Made by a program: the position numbers and the translations under genes. Below, in pieces: positions 7,957-17,382 of a stretch of DNA of 52,692 nucleotides (position 1 is the stretch's first letter; each line of letters begins with the position of its first letter). The stretch covers positions 1 through 52,692 of the forward strand of contig JAQSWL010000002.1 of NCBI GenBank assembly GCA_029266655.1. The letters run 5' to 3'. This DNA is from Candidatus Midichloriaceae bacterium (GTDB lineage Bacteria > Pseudomonadota > Alphaproteobacteria > Rickettsiales > Midichloriaceae). The notes under the pieces were generated by a model. It was not told where the DNA came from. It was given only the letters and a program-made list of their open reading frames with translations, and did not search any database.

Positions 7957-8622
7957 TTACCTAATATTTGCAACAGAAACACCTAAAATTAATTTGGAAA
8001 AAACTATAAATACCGGCAAGTATACCAAGTTTAGACCAAACATCATCACCAAATAAACTGAATTATCGATAGCATTTATACAAAGAATTAAAGCCGGGAC
8101 AATCAGTGGTATCGCAAGTATATACTGAGCGATCTTATTTGCAAAGCTTAGTGTAATAAGAGATACAAAGAAAATTACTGCTGAAAGCATTGGCAGCAGC
8201 AATATAAGCGCAATAGATATTGATATAACTAGCGGTAGCTCAATTCCAAACATTACAATTGCTATTAGCAACAATATAAATGATGTAGCAAAAGCAATCG
8301 CACTAAATGTTATAAGCTTCGCTATTACTATCCAATAATGGCTAATGCCACTAAGATAGATAAGCTCAAGCATGCCGTCTTTCTTATCTTTTTGAATTAG
8401 CTGATCTGAAAGCATTATAAGACTTATAATGATGCTGCTGAGTGTAATACCAACAACAATATTAAGCCCCATTTTATAAGGACCTATTGCAATTTGGAAA
8501 ATTGTAAGCAAAAGAGCGGCAAAGTATACCGGCATAGAAAGCTCTGATACGCTCACAGTAAAAACCCTAAAGTAGAATACAAATAGCTGCACAAAGCTGT
8601 ATTTACTAAGGTTTTTAAGCAT
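7957..8622 (-). CDS. ccmB: Heme exporter protein CcmB
   Basis: 221 residues with about six membrane helices and the CcmB pattern QKDKKDGMLELIYLSGISHYWIVIAKL after the second helix. CcmB is the membrane subunit of the CcmAB(CD) ABC complex, which releases holo-CcmE for cytochrome c maturation. The ATPase partner ccmA is about 31 kb away at 39587-40192, so the usual ccmAB pairing is broken. It lies 28 bases after ebfC in the dnaX operon. Confidence 0.92.
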   Translation of the reverse strand: MLKNLSKYSFVQLFVFYFRVFTVSVSELSMPVYFAALLLTIFQIAIGPYKMGLNIVVGITLSSIIISLIMLSDQLIQKDKKDGMLELIYLSGISHYWIVIAKLITFSAIAFATSFILLLIAIVMFGIELPLVISISIALILLLPMLSAVIFFVSLITLSFANKIAQYILAIPLIVPALILCINAIDNSVYLVMMFGLNLVYLPVFIVFSKLILGVSVANIR

Positions 8623-8650
8623 TGGACATTCACCTATCTAGCACCTTTAA

Positions 8651-8977
8651 CTAAAATGCAGAATTCAATAAATCTTTAGGCAATCCAGCTGCACTTGAAA
8701 TTTTTTCCATTTCTTCAGCAGTTTTAGCATCAGCATTTTTCTTGGCATTGTTAAGCGCGGTAACAATTAAATCTTCCAACATCTCTTTTTCGCTAGGATC
8801 CAATAAGGAGTTGTCTATATCAATTTTCTTTAGCTCCCCTTTGCATGTGCAAACGGTTTTTACCATGCCGCCACCAGAAACACCTTCGACCAATTCATTT
8901 TCTAATCGTTTTTGTAATTCCATAACTTTTTGTTGTAGCATTTGTGCTTGCTTCATAGCCTGTTGAAAGTTTTGCAT
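8651..8977 (-). CDS. ebfC: Nucleoid-associated protein YbaB/EbfC
   Basis: 108 residues, starting with the helical stretch MQNFQQAMKQAQMLQQKVMELQ and followed by the beta segment ending KIDIDNSLL and the C-terminal LEDLIVTALNNAKKNA helix. YbaB/EbfC forms tweezer-like dimers that bind DNA. It sits 15 bases downstream of dnaX, the classical dnaX-ybaB order; recR, often the third gene, is missing and ccmB takes its place. Confidence 0.94.
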   Translation of the reverse strand: MQNFQQAMKQAQMLQQKVMELQKRLENELVEGVSGGGMVKTVCTCKGELKKIDIDNSLLDPSEKEMLEDLIVTALNNAKKNADAKTAEEMEKISSAAGLPKDLLNSAF

Positions 8978-8992
8978 TTCGCCCTCTTTATA

Positions 8993-10627
8993 TTAATTAT
9001 TTTGCAATTTGATATCAGCTATCTCAAGCCCTGTAAAGGCTTTTAGCATCTGCTTCACAGATTGATGCTCCTTAACTCCTTCAAGCTGTTGATCCACGGC
9101 AGCTTTATACTTTTGTGCTATCGTGCTATCACCATCTTCTGTTGAGCTAAGCACTGTCCAAGTATCTCCAGTTATTCTTTCTAGCGCTTCTTTTAATAAG
9201 ATATGAAAATTCTTCGGCGCTCCTTCAAGCAAATTTAGTGCGATGCGTCCAGCTTCAATTTTCACCAACTTCACATCTCCTCTTAAATGGTGGCACATTA
9301 CCATTTCGTCATGCTCAAATAAAAGCTTTTCAACATCTTCTATACTATTAAGCTGCATCTTGTGGCTTTGATTAGAAGACTCAGGTTGGCTAGCTGCATT
9401 TTCCTGCTGCTTCTGTGATGCCGCTTGAGAATCATCATTTTTTGATTTCAGCTTTTTGATTAAGTCTTCCGGCGATGGCAAGTTAGACAGATGCATAATC
9501 CTTATTAGCAGCATCTCGAGTGCCGGCATAGGGTTAGGAGAGCTGCGAACTTCTTCAAACCCTTTTAGCAACATCATCCAAATTCTATTTATTTTTGATA
9601 CATCGGCGAGCTTAAGGAAATTCTCCACCCTCCCCCTGTCAAATTCTGGTAGTAACTCCATGCAATTGCGATCCGCCTGAGCTTTGGCTATAGAGTGGGT
9701 AATTGTCATTAAGTCATGCGTAATAAGCAGTGGGTCAGCTCCATGGGAATATAAATTGCCAATTTTAGCTAAGCAACTAGCTACTTCATTTTTAAGCAAA
9801 TTTTCATACAACGCATATAAGTCTTCATTAGAGGAAAGCCCCAACATTTCGCGCACTGAAGCTGCAGTTATATTACCGCCTGTATGAGAAATTGCTTGAT
9901 CTAAAATCGAAAGGCCATCCCGCACAGAACCATTAGCAGCATTTGCAATCATCTTCAGACAATCCGCATCTGCCTTAAATCCTTCTTTGCCAAGGATTGA
10001 ATTAAAGTGTTTTATCAGCTCGTCTATGCCTACTCTTTTCAGGTCAAATCTCTGACAACGCGAAAGTATCGTAAGAGGAATTTTCTTTATCTCAGTAGTG
10101 GCAAAGACAAATTTCACATGCATAGGAGGCTCTTCTAATGTTTTTAAAAGAGCATTAAATGCACTGTTTGAAAGCATATGAACTTCATCTATAATGTAGA
10201 TTTTAAAACGCGCAGAGGTTGGGCGATATCTGGCATTTTCTATTATTTCACGAATGTCATTAACACCTGTATGGCTTGCCGCATCTATTTCGATAACATC
10301 CTGATGCCTATCTTCGGCAATCGCAACACAGTGATAACACTTACCGCATGGATTAGTTGTTATAGCTCCCTTGCCATCTTCCCCAACACAGTTAAGTGCC
10401 CGCGCAATAATACGCGCAGTTGTAGTTTTACCAACACCTCTAATACCTGTAAGCAAAAAAGCATGAGCTATACGATTGCTTTGGGCAGCATTAGTAAAAG
10501 TTTTTATTAATGCATCCTGGCCAATCATATCACTGAATGTGGTAGGGCGGTACTTTCTTGCGAGCACTAGGTAGTGATCGTCATTACCTGCATTCAATTC
10601 TTCCTGCTCAAATAATAAACTTTCCAT
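8993..10627 (-). CDS. dnaX: DNA polymerase III subunits gamma and tau
   Basis: 544 residues. The clamp-loader AAA+ module includes Walker A GIRGVGKTTTARI, the zinc module (C..C...C..C: CVGEDGKGAITTNPCGKCYHC), Walker B IIDEVHMLS, and sensor 1 FATTEIKKIPLTILSRCQRFDLKR. Domain III follows, then a linker rich in Gln, Ser and Asn (~400-430) and a C-terminal domain that contacts the polymerase in tau. I saw no obvious slippery frameshift run and did not test for one. It is the first gene of a five-gene leftward operon and is divergent from dprA. Confidence 0.96.
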   Translation of the reverse strand: MESLLFEQEELNAGNDDHYLVLARKYRPTTFSDMIGQDALIKTFTNAAQSNRIAHAFLLTGIRGVGKTTTARIIARALNCVGEDGKGAITTNPCGKCYHCVAIAEDRHQDVIEIDAASHTGVNDIREIIENARYRPTSARFKIYIIDEVHMLSNSAFNALLKTLEEPPMHVKFVFATTEIKKIPLTILSRCQRFDLKRVGIDELIKHFNSILGKEGFKADADCLKMIANAANGSVRDGLSILDQAISHTGGNITAASVREMLGLSSNEDLYALYENLLKNEVASCLAKIGNLYSHGADPLLITHDLMTITHSIAKAQADRNCMELLPEFDRGRVENFLKLADVSKINRIWMMLLKGFEEVRSSPNPMPALEMLLIRIMHLSNLPSPEDLIKKLKSKNDDSQAASQKQQENAASQPESSNQSHKMQLNSIEDVEKLLFEHDEMVMCHHLRGDVKLVKIEAGRIALNLLEGAPKNFHILLKEALERITGDTWTVLSSTEDGDSTIAQKYKAAVDQQLEGVKEHQSVKQMLKAFTGLEIADIKLQNN

Positions 10628-10694
10628 ATGACACTTGCAACCAACTTATGAAAAGCTATATTACCAACTAAAATTTAGATATCAATTAACATTA

Positions 10695-11819
10695 ATGTTG
10701 GCAACTCAAAATACCCATACTGAAGAAGCAATTGAAAGGCTCAGGTTAATAAGAAGCGAAAACGTAGGTCCACAAACCTTCAAGCGGTTACTTAATGTCT
10801 TTGGTACTGCAACAAATGCTATTGCTCAATTGCCAACGTTATCAGCACGCGGGGGGCTTAAGCGCAAAATCACCATTTGCTCAAAAGCTGCTGCAGAAGA
10901 TGAATTAGAGAAAATAAAAAATTTTGGCGCCACTTTATTGTTTTGGGATGCCCCTGAGTACCCAGAAAGCTTAAGGTCAATCGAAGATTATCCACCAGTA
11001 CTCACCATATTTGGGAGGCGTGAATTGTTACAATCAGAGAAAATTGTTGGCATTGTTGGATCTAGAAATGCATCTGCAAATGGATGCTACATGGCAAGAG
11101 ACATTACAAAGAAATTAGCGGACCATAATGTGGTTATCACCTCTGGTCTTGCAAGAGGGATTGATGCTTGTGCACATGAAAAAAGCTTGAAATCTGGGAC
11201 GATAGCAGTAATTGCAAATGGAGTAGATGTAATTTATCCCTCGCAAAATAATGCTTTATATAAAGCAATTGCAGAAGAAGGAGTTATAGTTACTGAATAC
11301 CCTTTTTCCAGCCAGCCAATTGCTAGAAATTTCCCACAGCGCAACCGCATCATTTCAGGGCTTAGCAAGGCAATAATAGTGATTGAAGCTTCACAAAAAT
11401 CCGGCTCTCTCATCACAGCTAGCTATGCCAAAAAACAGGACAGGAAAGTTTTTGCAATACCAGGATCTCCACTAGATAGTAAATACTCTGGGTGCAACCT
11501 GCTTATTAAAAATGGGGACGCCTCCTTGCTTTTATCTGAACAAGATATAATAGACTATCTAAATAGCGGTGTTAAATTTTTCTTTTCCGATCAGCCTAAA
11601 CAGATTCCTACAGCTTTTGTTCGCAGTCCTAGCGAAGATGAACTTAATAAATTCCGCCCAATTTTACACAGCGCAATTGGATTTTCTCCCACTTCTATAG
11701 AAGAGATTATAGTAGCTACCGAAATCCCATACTACGTGCTGAACATCCTACTTTTAGAATTGGAGATTGCTGGACAAATTGAACGCACTTATGGCAATAA
11801 AGTTAATAAGATCTTATAG
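10695..11819 (+). CDS. dprA: DNA-processing protein DprA
   Basis: The Rossmann-like core has GIVGSRNAS, SGLARGIDACAHEKSLKSGT, NGVDVIYPSQN, FPQRNRIISGLS and EASQKSGSLITASYA, the DprA/Smf signature. A C-terminal winged-helix domain follows (~310-374). DprA loads RecA on incoming single-stranded DNA in natural transformation. The frame is open from a TTG at 10635; I prefer ATG 10695, because the extra 20 residues are not typical and a start there would leave only seven bases to dnaX. The next three genes resemble pilus assembly parts, which fits a DNA-uptake role but does not prove one. Confidence 0.93.
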   Translation: MLATQNTHTEEAIERLRLIRSENVGPQTFKRLLNVFGTATNAIAQLPTLSARGGLKRKITICSKAAAEDELEKIKNFGATLLFWDAPEYPESLRSIEDYPPVLTIFGRRELLQSEKIVGIVGSRNASANGCYMARDITKKLADHNVVITSGLARGIDACAHEKSLKSGTIAVIANGVDVIYPSQNNALYKAIAEEGVIVTEYPFSSQPIARNFPQRNRIISGLSKAIIVIEASQKSGSLITASYAKKQDRKVFAIPGSPLDSKYSGCNLLIKNGDASLLLSEQDIIDYLNSGVKFFFSDQPKQIPTAFVRSPSEDELNKFRPILHSAIGFSPTSIEEIIVATEIPYYVLNILLLELEIAGQIERTYGNKVNKIL

Positions 11820-11889
11820 AACCTCTTTACCTAAGCCATTGTAAATAATATAAATATATATAGTCCTATCGCAACCATGCGCAATAACA

Positions 11890-13458
11890 ATGTTGGGGTT
11901 AATTTTAGAGAAATTTAATAGCAGTTTCCAAATCTCTATTGGAAATGAAGGTGCAGTTGTACTTTATACCAAAGATGGGAAGGTGCAAACACGGCTATTC
12001 ATTAAAGACACCGAACCACACAATGTACAAAAGCTAGCGCATTTGTTAAGCGCTGATATAGATGCCTCTATAAGCTTGTACCTCGACACCATGGATCAAT
12101 CTTATGTGCAACGCAAGGTTAGGAGCATTAATGCCTTTTTCGCTTATCAAATTGCACAAAGACAATTGCACAATGAAATCCCTAAAAACTATTTAAGAAC
12201 GCTAGTTTCTTTGGGCAAAAGAAAAGGTGAAGATTGGCTTTATACATTCATAGCGGCAGCGAATGAGCCGCCATTATCAAAATGGTTAGAGTTTTTCAGC
12301 CGCTATGAAAATGTTATAGAGGGAATATACTTTTTACCTGTAGAGCTTAACTCTTTTATTAAAGATTTGCGTAAAGATGCCTCGCCTCCATTTGGGTGGG
12401 AAATTTTAATAACCAAAAGCAAAGCCAGCGGCTTTAGGCAATCTGTATTTCTTGATGGAGAGATAGTGTTTAGCAGAACAGTAGTTGGTATTCTCGACCC
12501 CGATCCACGAATCGCTACAGGTAATTTAGAGCAATCGATTGTTGACTGTGTAAGCTATATAAGAAGACTTAAAATTAGCATAGAAGACCCTATAAAAGTA
12601 TATTGCATAGTCTCTAAAGAAATTGGGGAATCTATTAGGGAAGAAATATTAAAGGTTAATGCCTTAGAGGTGTTGACGCCCTACTCTGCTGCTAACAAAA
12701 TAGGCATTATAGATATAGTAGAGCCTAAGGACAAATTCTTCGATCCATTATTCCTTACTCATGCCGCAAGCATTACTTCGCACAAAGGCAGAATGCACGT
12801 TGAGCAAACCTTACCTATGTTCAAATGGCTTGTATTTGTGAGCGCGATGAAAAAGGCGTTACAAATAAGTATTCCAATCACTATCTTATTTATAGCAATA
12901 AATCTATATATAACGTTAAGCAATGGCTTAGATATAAATGATATGAAAAGTGAAATTGCTATTATCGAAACAAAGATCGCTAACAAAAATACTCAACTAA
13001 CAGCACTACAAAATAAATTCCCTCCTTCAATGCCTTTAGAGAAAGTCAGCGAGGTAGTTGATCTATATAAGTTCATTACTCCAACTCATGAGGAGCCCGT
13101 TGATGCAGCATTAAAAATATCCGAAGTGCTTCCTGCACATGTACGAGTAAAGCATTTTAAATGGTCTTATTTCAATCCGGCCTTGCCAAGGCCGGTTCTT
13201 ATGAGAATCAATAGGCAAATTGATTTTAATGATGGAAAAAATTTCCATGTGCTTATAACCATAGAAGCTGAGTTCATTAATTCAAAAGCCATACATAAAG
13301 ATTTTAAAGCCATTCAGACTGCATTATATGATGCCCTACAAGCCAAATTTAACTCTGCCAATGTAACCATAAAGGTTTTAAGCGATAGCACTTTTAACAT
13401 CATAATAGCATATCCAAAATCAATGGAGAATGCTCAACTAGAAATGGGAGATTTTTAA
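11890..13458 (+). CDS. PilM/PilN-like (GspL-like) bitopic assembly protein
   Basis: 522 residues. Residues 1 to about 310 are cytoplasmic and have the look of an actin-like PilM/GspL domain: a starting ISIGNEGAVVLY strand, then DGEIVFSRTVVG, then a helix EQSIVDCVSYIRRLKI like the PilM segment that precedes its second subdomain, and a late CIVSKEIGE strand. One membrane helix lies at ~324-343. A coiled coil (~350-375) and a PilN-like periplasmic alpha/beta domain complete the protein. Fused PilM-PilN is the architecture of GspL. Sequence similarity is too low to call by eye, so the assignment rests on architecture and on the next gene. It is followed by a PilO-like gene after three bases. Confidence 0.55.
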   Translation: MLGLILEKFNSSFQISIGNEGAVVLYTKDGKVQTRLFIKDTEPHNVQKLAHLLSADIDASISLYLDTMDQSYVQRKVRSINAFFAYQIAQRQLHNEIPKNYLRTLVSLGKRKGEDWLYTFIAAANEPPLSKWLEFFSRYENVIEGIYFLPVELNSFIKDLRKDASPPFGWEILITKSKASGFRQSVFLDGEIVFSRTVVGILDPDPRIATGNLEQSIVDCVSYIRRLKISIEDPIKVYCIVSKEIGESIREEILKVNALEVLTPYSAANKIGIIDIVEPKDKFFDPLFLTHAASITSHKGRMHVEQTLPMFKWLVFVSAMKKALQISIPITILFIAINLYITLSNGLDINDMKSEIAIIETKIANKNTQLTALQNKFPPSMPLEKVSEVVDLYKFITPTHEEPVDAALKISEVLPAHVRVKHFKWSYFNPALPRPVLMRINRQIDFNDGKNFHVLITIEAEFINSKAIHKDFKAIQTALYDALQAKFNSANVTIKVLSDSTFNIIIAYPKSMENAQLEMGDF

Positions 13459-13461
13459 CAA

Positions 13462-14031
13462 ATGGTTTTCTCAGAAACTAGGTTTAGAATTCTACAAAAA
13501 AGCTTTTTTCATCTAAGCATAATGCTGATCACGCTTATTGCACTCATTATATCCATAATAATGAATTCCAAAAGCACATCTAATCTAAATTCCACCCATG
13601 CTACTGTTTTAAATTTGCAAAAACAAAATAAGGAGTTCAGGGAATTACTAGCAAAATATCAGGCAAATATCAAAAGCTGGGATGAAGGCATTTATAACAA
13701 AAAAAGGGATGGACTTAATTTAGAAAGTGCCAGGAAAAAAATCGAGAGCTTGAGAATTAAAAATAATATTTACGACTTATCTGCCAACTTAACTAGCCCA
13801 AATGTGCGTAGCGATATTCGTGACCTTAAATTTTCTAAGTTGGTTTATTCCAGGGTGCATATCTCCCTAAGCGCACATTCAGATAAAGACATTTTACATT
13901 TTGCTAACGACCTAAGCGAGGAACTTGTGGGCGTCTGGCAACAAATTATCAATATGGAAATGAAGATTATGAGGTCAAATAAAATTAGGGCTGAAATTGA
14001 ATTTATATGGCAAAATTTAGAAGATGAATAA
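13462..14031 (+). CDS. PilO/GspM-like membrane protein
   Basis: 189 residues: a short cytoplasmic start, one membrane helix at ~17-38 (LSIMLITLIALIISIIM), a coiled coil (~40-95) and a small alpha/beta domain. This is the PilO/GspM layout. It starts three bases after the PilMN-like gene and overlaps the next gene by eight bases, so the three are translationally coupled. I do not recognise close sequence relatives; the call depends on architecture and context. Confidence 0.5.
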   Translation: MVFSETRFRILQKSFFHLSIMLITLIALIISIIMNSKSTSNLNSTHATVLNLQKQNKEFRELLAKYQANIKSWDEGIYNKKRDGLNLESARKKIESLRIKNNIYDLSANLTSPNVRSDIRDLKFSKLVYSRVHISLSAHSDKDILHFANDLSEELVGVWQQIINMEMKIMRSNKIRAEIEFIWQNLEDE

Positions 14032-14701
14032 AAGAACAGCTATTATGGTAATATTCCTGATTGGCATAATCAACCCTGTGCTTGCTACAGAAGATAGAAG
14101 CAATGATAATGAATATATTATGCCTTTAGCCCTTGAACAACAGGATGAAGTTGATAACTTTAATTTTGAAGTGTTTGAAAGTGTAGACCGGACTCAGTTT
14201 GACTTACCAGATTGCTCCACTTCTATGCCCAATCTACAAACATGCGAACCGCAAGTGTGTAAACTGAAAGCTGCATTTGGAGATATATTTGTAAAAATCA
14301 AAGGAATGAAGGAAGATAAGTGCCTTTATGTAGAACGTACTTTAGCGATAGATGGGATAAATTGCCAGTTTGAGAAGAATGATCTTTCGCAATTGAATGA
14401 CGCCTTTGCACAACGTTTACAAAAATTGTCTGGCCGCAGTATATCAATGAGTGAAGCAACTATATCGAAGTTAAAAACTGTGTTCCAAAACAATTGCATT
14501 TCCGTTCCAGATTATAATCTAAGAAAAATAATCCCTATTAATAAATTTGATACAAACGAAATTGACCCAGAATTTGCAAATATATGGCTTAAGAAGAAGG
14601 TTAACCAAACTCAGTTCAACCAAGATGACCCATATTATGAAAGCAATAATCATTCTGAGCGTTTGAATAATTATAAGCCAATAATGGTACCAAGAGATTG
14701 A
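14024..14701 (+). CDS. Secreted Cys-containing protein, third gene of the PilMNO-like unit
   Basis: 225 residues with an N-terminal signal peptide (MNKRTAIMVIFLIGIINPVLA, likely cleaved after Ala). The mature part has six Cys residues, in CSTSMPNLQTCEPQVC and later at KCLYV, INCQF and NNCIS, consistent with disulfides in the periplasm. There is no lipobox, unlike PilP. By position it could be the periplasmic partner of the two membrane proteins, but no family is recognised. Confidence 0.6.
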   Translation: MNKRTAIMVIFLIGIINPVLATEDRSNDNEYIMPLALEQQDEVDNFNFEVFESVDRTQFDLPDCSTSMPNLQTCEPQVCKLKAAFGDIFVKIKGMKEDKCLYVERTLAIDGINCQFEKNDLSQLNDAFAQRLQKLSGRSISMSEATISKLKTVFQNNCISVPDYNLRKIIPINKFDTNEIDPEFANIWLKKKVNQTQFNQDDPYYESNNHSERLNNYKPIMVPRD

Positions 14702-14723
14702 TATTTGGTATTAGCTATATTAA

Positions 14724-14847
14724 TAGATCTCTTCGAAAACTCGCTTCTGGTAGTAGGGTGCAAGGAGCTCGCGGAGTGGAAGAGAGGATCTGAACACCGA
14801 AGCGACGTCGCAAGCTGCAGCAGAAGTAGAGTTTCCGAAGAGATCTA
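14724..14847. repeat. Palindromic element D between convergent genes
   Basis: The left arm TAGATCTCTTCGaAAACTCgCTTCTG (14724-14749) pairs with the right arm CAGAAGtaGAGTTTcCGAAGAG... (14821-14847); about 24 of 26 positions match. The centre (about 70 bp) is GC-richer than its surroundings. The polA stop codon is formed by the outer end of the right arm. It may act as a two-way terminator or be a palindromic mobile unit; no second copy is in the window. Confidence 0.75.
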
Positions 14848-17382
14848 ATGTGCTTCAGCCCAATTATTACCAAATGTAACTTCTGCAGTTAAAGGCACGC
14901 TTAAACTCGCTGCTGTCTCCATAGTCTGCTTTATTATTTTTGCAGCCTTTTCCACTTCTGCCTCTGGAACATCAAACAAAAGTTCATCATGTATTTGCAG
15001 GATCATATACTTGCGCACACTTTCTGGTAACTCCACCATAGCCTTTTTAATTATATCTGCACTACTTGCTTGTAGCGGCGCATTTATGGCAGCACGTTCT
15101 GCAAAGCTGCGCACATTAAAATTACGGTCCCCAATACCTTTAATTAAACATTTGCGCCCAAAGATACTTAAAACATAACCATGCTTATGTGCAAATTGGA
15201 TGGTGTTATCCATATAAGCTTTAATTCCAGGGTACTGCGTGAAATACTGCTCTATATAATTTTTAGCACGATCTTTGGTGATGTCTAACCTATCTGCAAG
15301 CCCAAAAGCACTGATCCCATAAATTATGCCAAAGTTAATAGTTTTAGCCTGCCTACGCATGCTTGAATCTACCTTGTCAATCGGCACACCAAACATTTGG
15401 CTTGCAGTAATTGCATGAACATCTTGCCCAGCTTTGAATGCATCTTTAAGTGTTTTTATATCCCCATAATGCGCAAGTAGCCTAAGCTCTATTTGCGAAT
15501 AATCAGCAGAGATAATTTTATTACCTGGCGAGGCGATAAAAGCACTACGAATTTTATTTCCTTCTTCAGTGCGTATTGGAATGTTTTGCAAATTAGGTTC
15601 ACTAGAAGAAAGTCTGCCAGTCGCAGTTTCCGTAAAGAGAAAATTAGAATGAATGCGCCCAGTAATTTTATTAACTGCTTTTGGTAGGGCATCGGTATAA
15701 GTAGAGATTAATTTTGCATAACTACGCCATTCCAGTATTAAATCCGCAATATGATGACCTGCATCCCTTAAAACCTCTAATATATGAGCAGATGTCCCAT
15801 AAGCCCCAGCTTTAGACTTCTTCCCCCCAGGCAGCTGTAGTTTTTCAAATAAAATCTCTCCCATTTGCTTAGGGGACGCTATATTAAATTCTCCCCCAGC
15901 CAGCTCAAAAATCTTTTTTTCAAGCGCAGATAGCTTAAGAGCAAATTCTCCAGATAGAGAAGCTAAATAAGAACTATCTAGCCTAACACCTAAATTTTCC
16001 ATTTGGGCAATAATTTTAGGCATCATTTTATCAACACGCTCATATAAAGCTATGTTATGCTCTTGTATTAAAGCATGCTTAAGCTTATTATAAATAAGCG
16101 ATACTGCATGTGAATCATGCTTTCGATATGAGTCACTAAATTCCTCTACCAATACTTCAAGAGAAGTGCTAGATCTACCTGTTTCTAAAGCGTATGCCAT
16201 AATTGCTATATCAGAAACAGCGTAAAATTCAGGGTTTATTTTAAATAACCACTTAGAATTTATAGTAGCTTTGTTTACTGCACTGCTTAGCAATATTGGT
16301 TTTAAAACCTCTATAATCTTAGAAGCTCCGTCTTTTTGGCCGAATAAAGACCCTTGAGTTTCATCAGTTAATTCTAAAACAAAATTATAGTCTAGAAAGC
16401 TTATAAAAAATTCACGCCCTTGAAGTAGTAAAGCTAGTTGCCCACACTTGTAAATCTCAGGGAAATATTTCTGTAAAGAAGCAGCTTCAGGAAGCTTTGT
16501 GAATAATATATTTTCTGCTTTAGCAGGAAGCGTAGCACTAAGCTTAGCTGATAATGTTTTAAATCCTTGTGCTTTAGTAAACTCCATTAACTTTAGAGCA
16601 TCGAAATTATCAAGCTTTAGATCATCTAAGCTATATTCTAACGGTGCATCAAAATCCATACCGACTAGCTCATATGATAACATAGCATTTGCCTTATCTT
16701 CTAACAACATTTGGCGGCGCTTTTCCTGCTTTATTTCGCAGATGTGAGCATAAATCTCATTTAATGATCCGTATGTATTAATAAGCTCAGCAGCTGTTTT
16801 CGGGCCGATGCCGCGTACACCAGGAATATTATCTGAGGCATCGCCAATAAGCGCCAATACATCTCTTATTTTATCTGGCGTTACCCCAAATTTTTCCAAA
16901 ACGATTTCATTTGTTATAATTTTATCCTTCATCGCATCATACATCAGCACTCCATGTTCTAAGAGCTGCATAAGGTCTTTGTCAGATGAAACCACTACTA
17001 CTTCATAACCAGCATTCTTAGCATACTTTGCGTAAGAGGCTATTAAATCATCAGCTTCAAAACCAGGTTTTTCAATTGCTTTAATGGCAAAGGCATCTAC
17101 TACCTCCCTAATTATGGGGAACTGACATATTAACTCATCCGGGGGCGTAGGACGATTAGCTTTATATTCCGGGTAAACAGCATGTCTAAAAGTTTTTTCC
17201 CCATTATCCAAAACAACTGCTATATGAGATGATTTATTGTTTTCCAACAGCTTAAGCAACATGTTGGTAAAGCCATAAACAGCTCCTATTGGCGTTCCAT
17301 CAGATTGCCTAGTTAGCGGCGGCAAAGAATGAAACGCTCTAAAGACAAACCCGTATCCATCAATTAGGATTAATTTATTCAT
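14845..17382 (-). CDS. polA: DNA polymerase I
   Basis: 845 residues. The N-terminal 5' nuclease (~1-280) has DGYGFVFRAFHSLPPL, AVYGF, EADDLIASYAK, SSDKDLMQL and GDASDNIPGV. The C-terminal polymerase has motif A DYSQIELRLLAH, motif B RRQAKTINFGIIYG and motif C QIHDELLFDVP. The middle region is the size of the 3'-5' exonuclease domain, but I see no FDxE (ExoI) motif, so proofreading is probably lost, as in many family members. It fills Okazaki gaps and repairs DNA. Its start overlaps the gpmI stop by four bases (ATGA), and its stop lies in palindrome D. Confidence 0.97.
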   Translation of the reverse strand: MNKLILIDGYGFVFRAFHSLPPLTRQSDGTPIGAVYGFTNMLLKLLENNKSSHIAVVLDNGEKTFRHAVYPEYKANRPTPPDELICQFPIIREVVDAFAIKAIEKPGFEADDLIASYAKYAKNAGYEVVVVSSDKDLMQLLEHGVLMYDAMKDKIITNEIVLEKFGVTPDKIRDVLALIGDASDNIPGVRGIGPKTAAELINTYGSLNEIYAHICEIKQEKRRQMLLEDKANAMLSYELVGMDFDAPLEYSLDDLKLDNFDALKLMEFTKAQGFKTLSAKLSATLPAKAENILFTKLPEAASLQKYFPEIYKCGQLALLLQGREFFISFLDYNFVLELTDETQGSLFGQKDGASKIIEVLKPILLSSAVNKATINSKWLFKINPEFYAVSDIAIMAYALETGRSSTSLEVLVEEFSDSYRKHDSHAVSLIYNKLKHALIQEHNIALYERVDKMMPKIIAQMENLGVRLDSSYLASLSGEFALKLSALEKKIFELAGGEFNIASPKQMGEILFEKLQLPGGKKSKAGAYGTSAHILEVLRDAGHHIADLILEWRSYAKLISTYTDALPKAVNKITGRIHSNFLFTETATGRLSSSEPNLQNIPIRTEEGNKIRSAFIASPGNKIISADYSQIELRLLAHYGDIKTLKDAFKAGQDVHAITASQMFGVPIDKVDSSMRRQAKTINFGIIYGISAFGLADRLDITKDRAKNYIEQYFTQYPGIKAYMDNTIQFAHKHGYVLSIFGRKCLIKGIGDRNFNVRSFAERAAINAPLQASSADIIKKAMVELPESVRKYMILQIHDELLFDVPEAEVEKAAKIIKQTMETAASLSVPLTAEVTFGNNWAEAH

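Noticed and set aside
10635-10694. TTG start for dprA at 10635
   Set aside because: It would give a 20-residue non-conserved extension and leave only seven bases to dnaX; the ATG at 10695 is more typical, though not proved.
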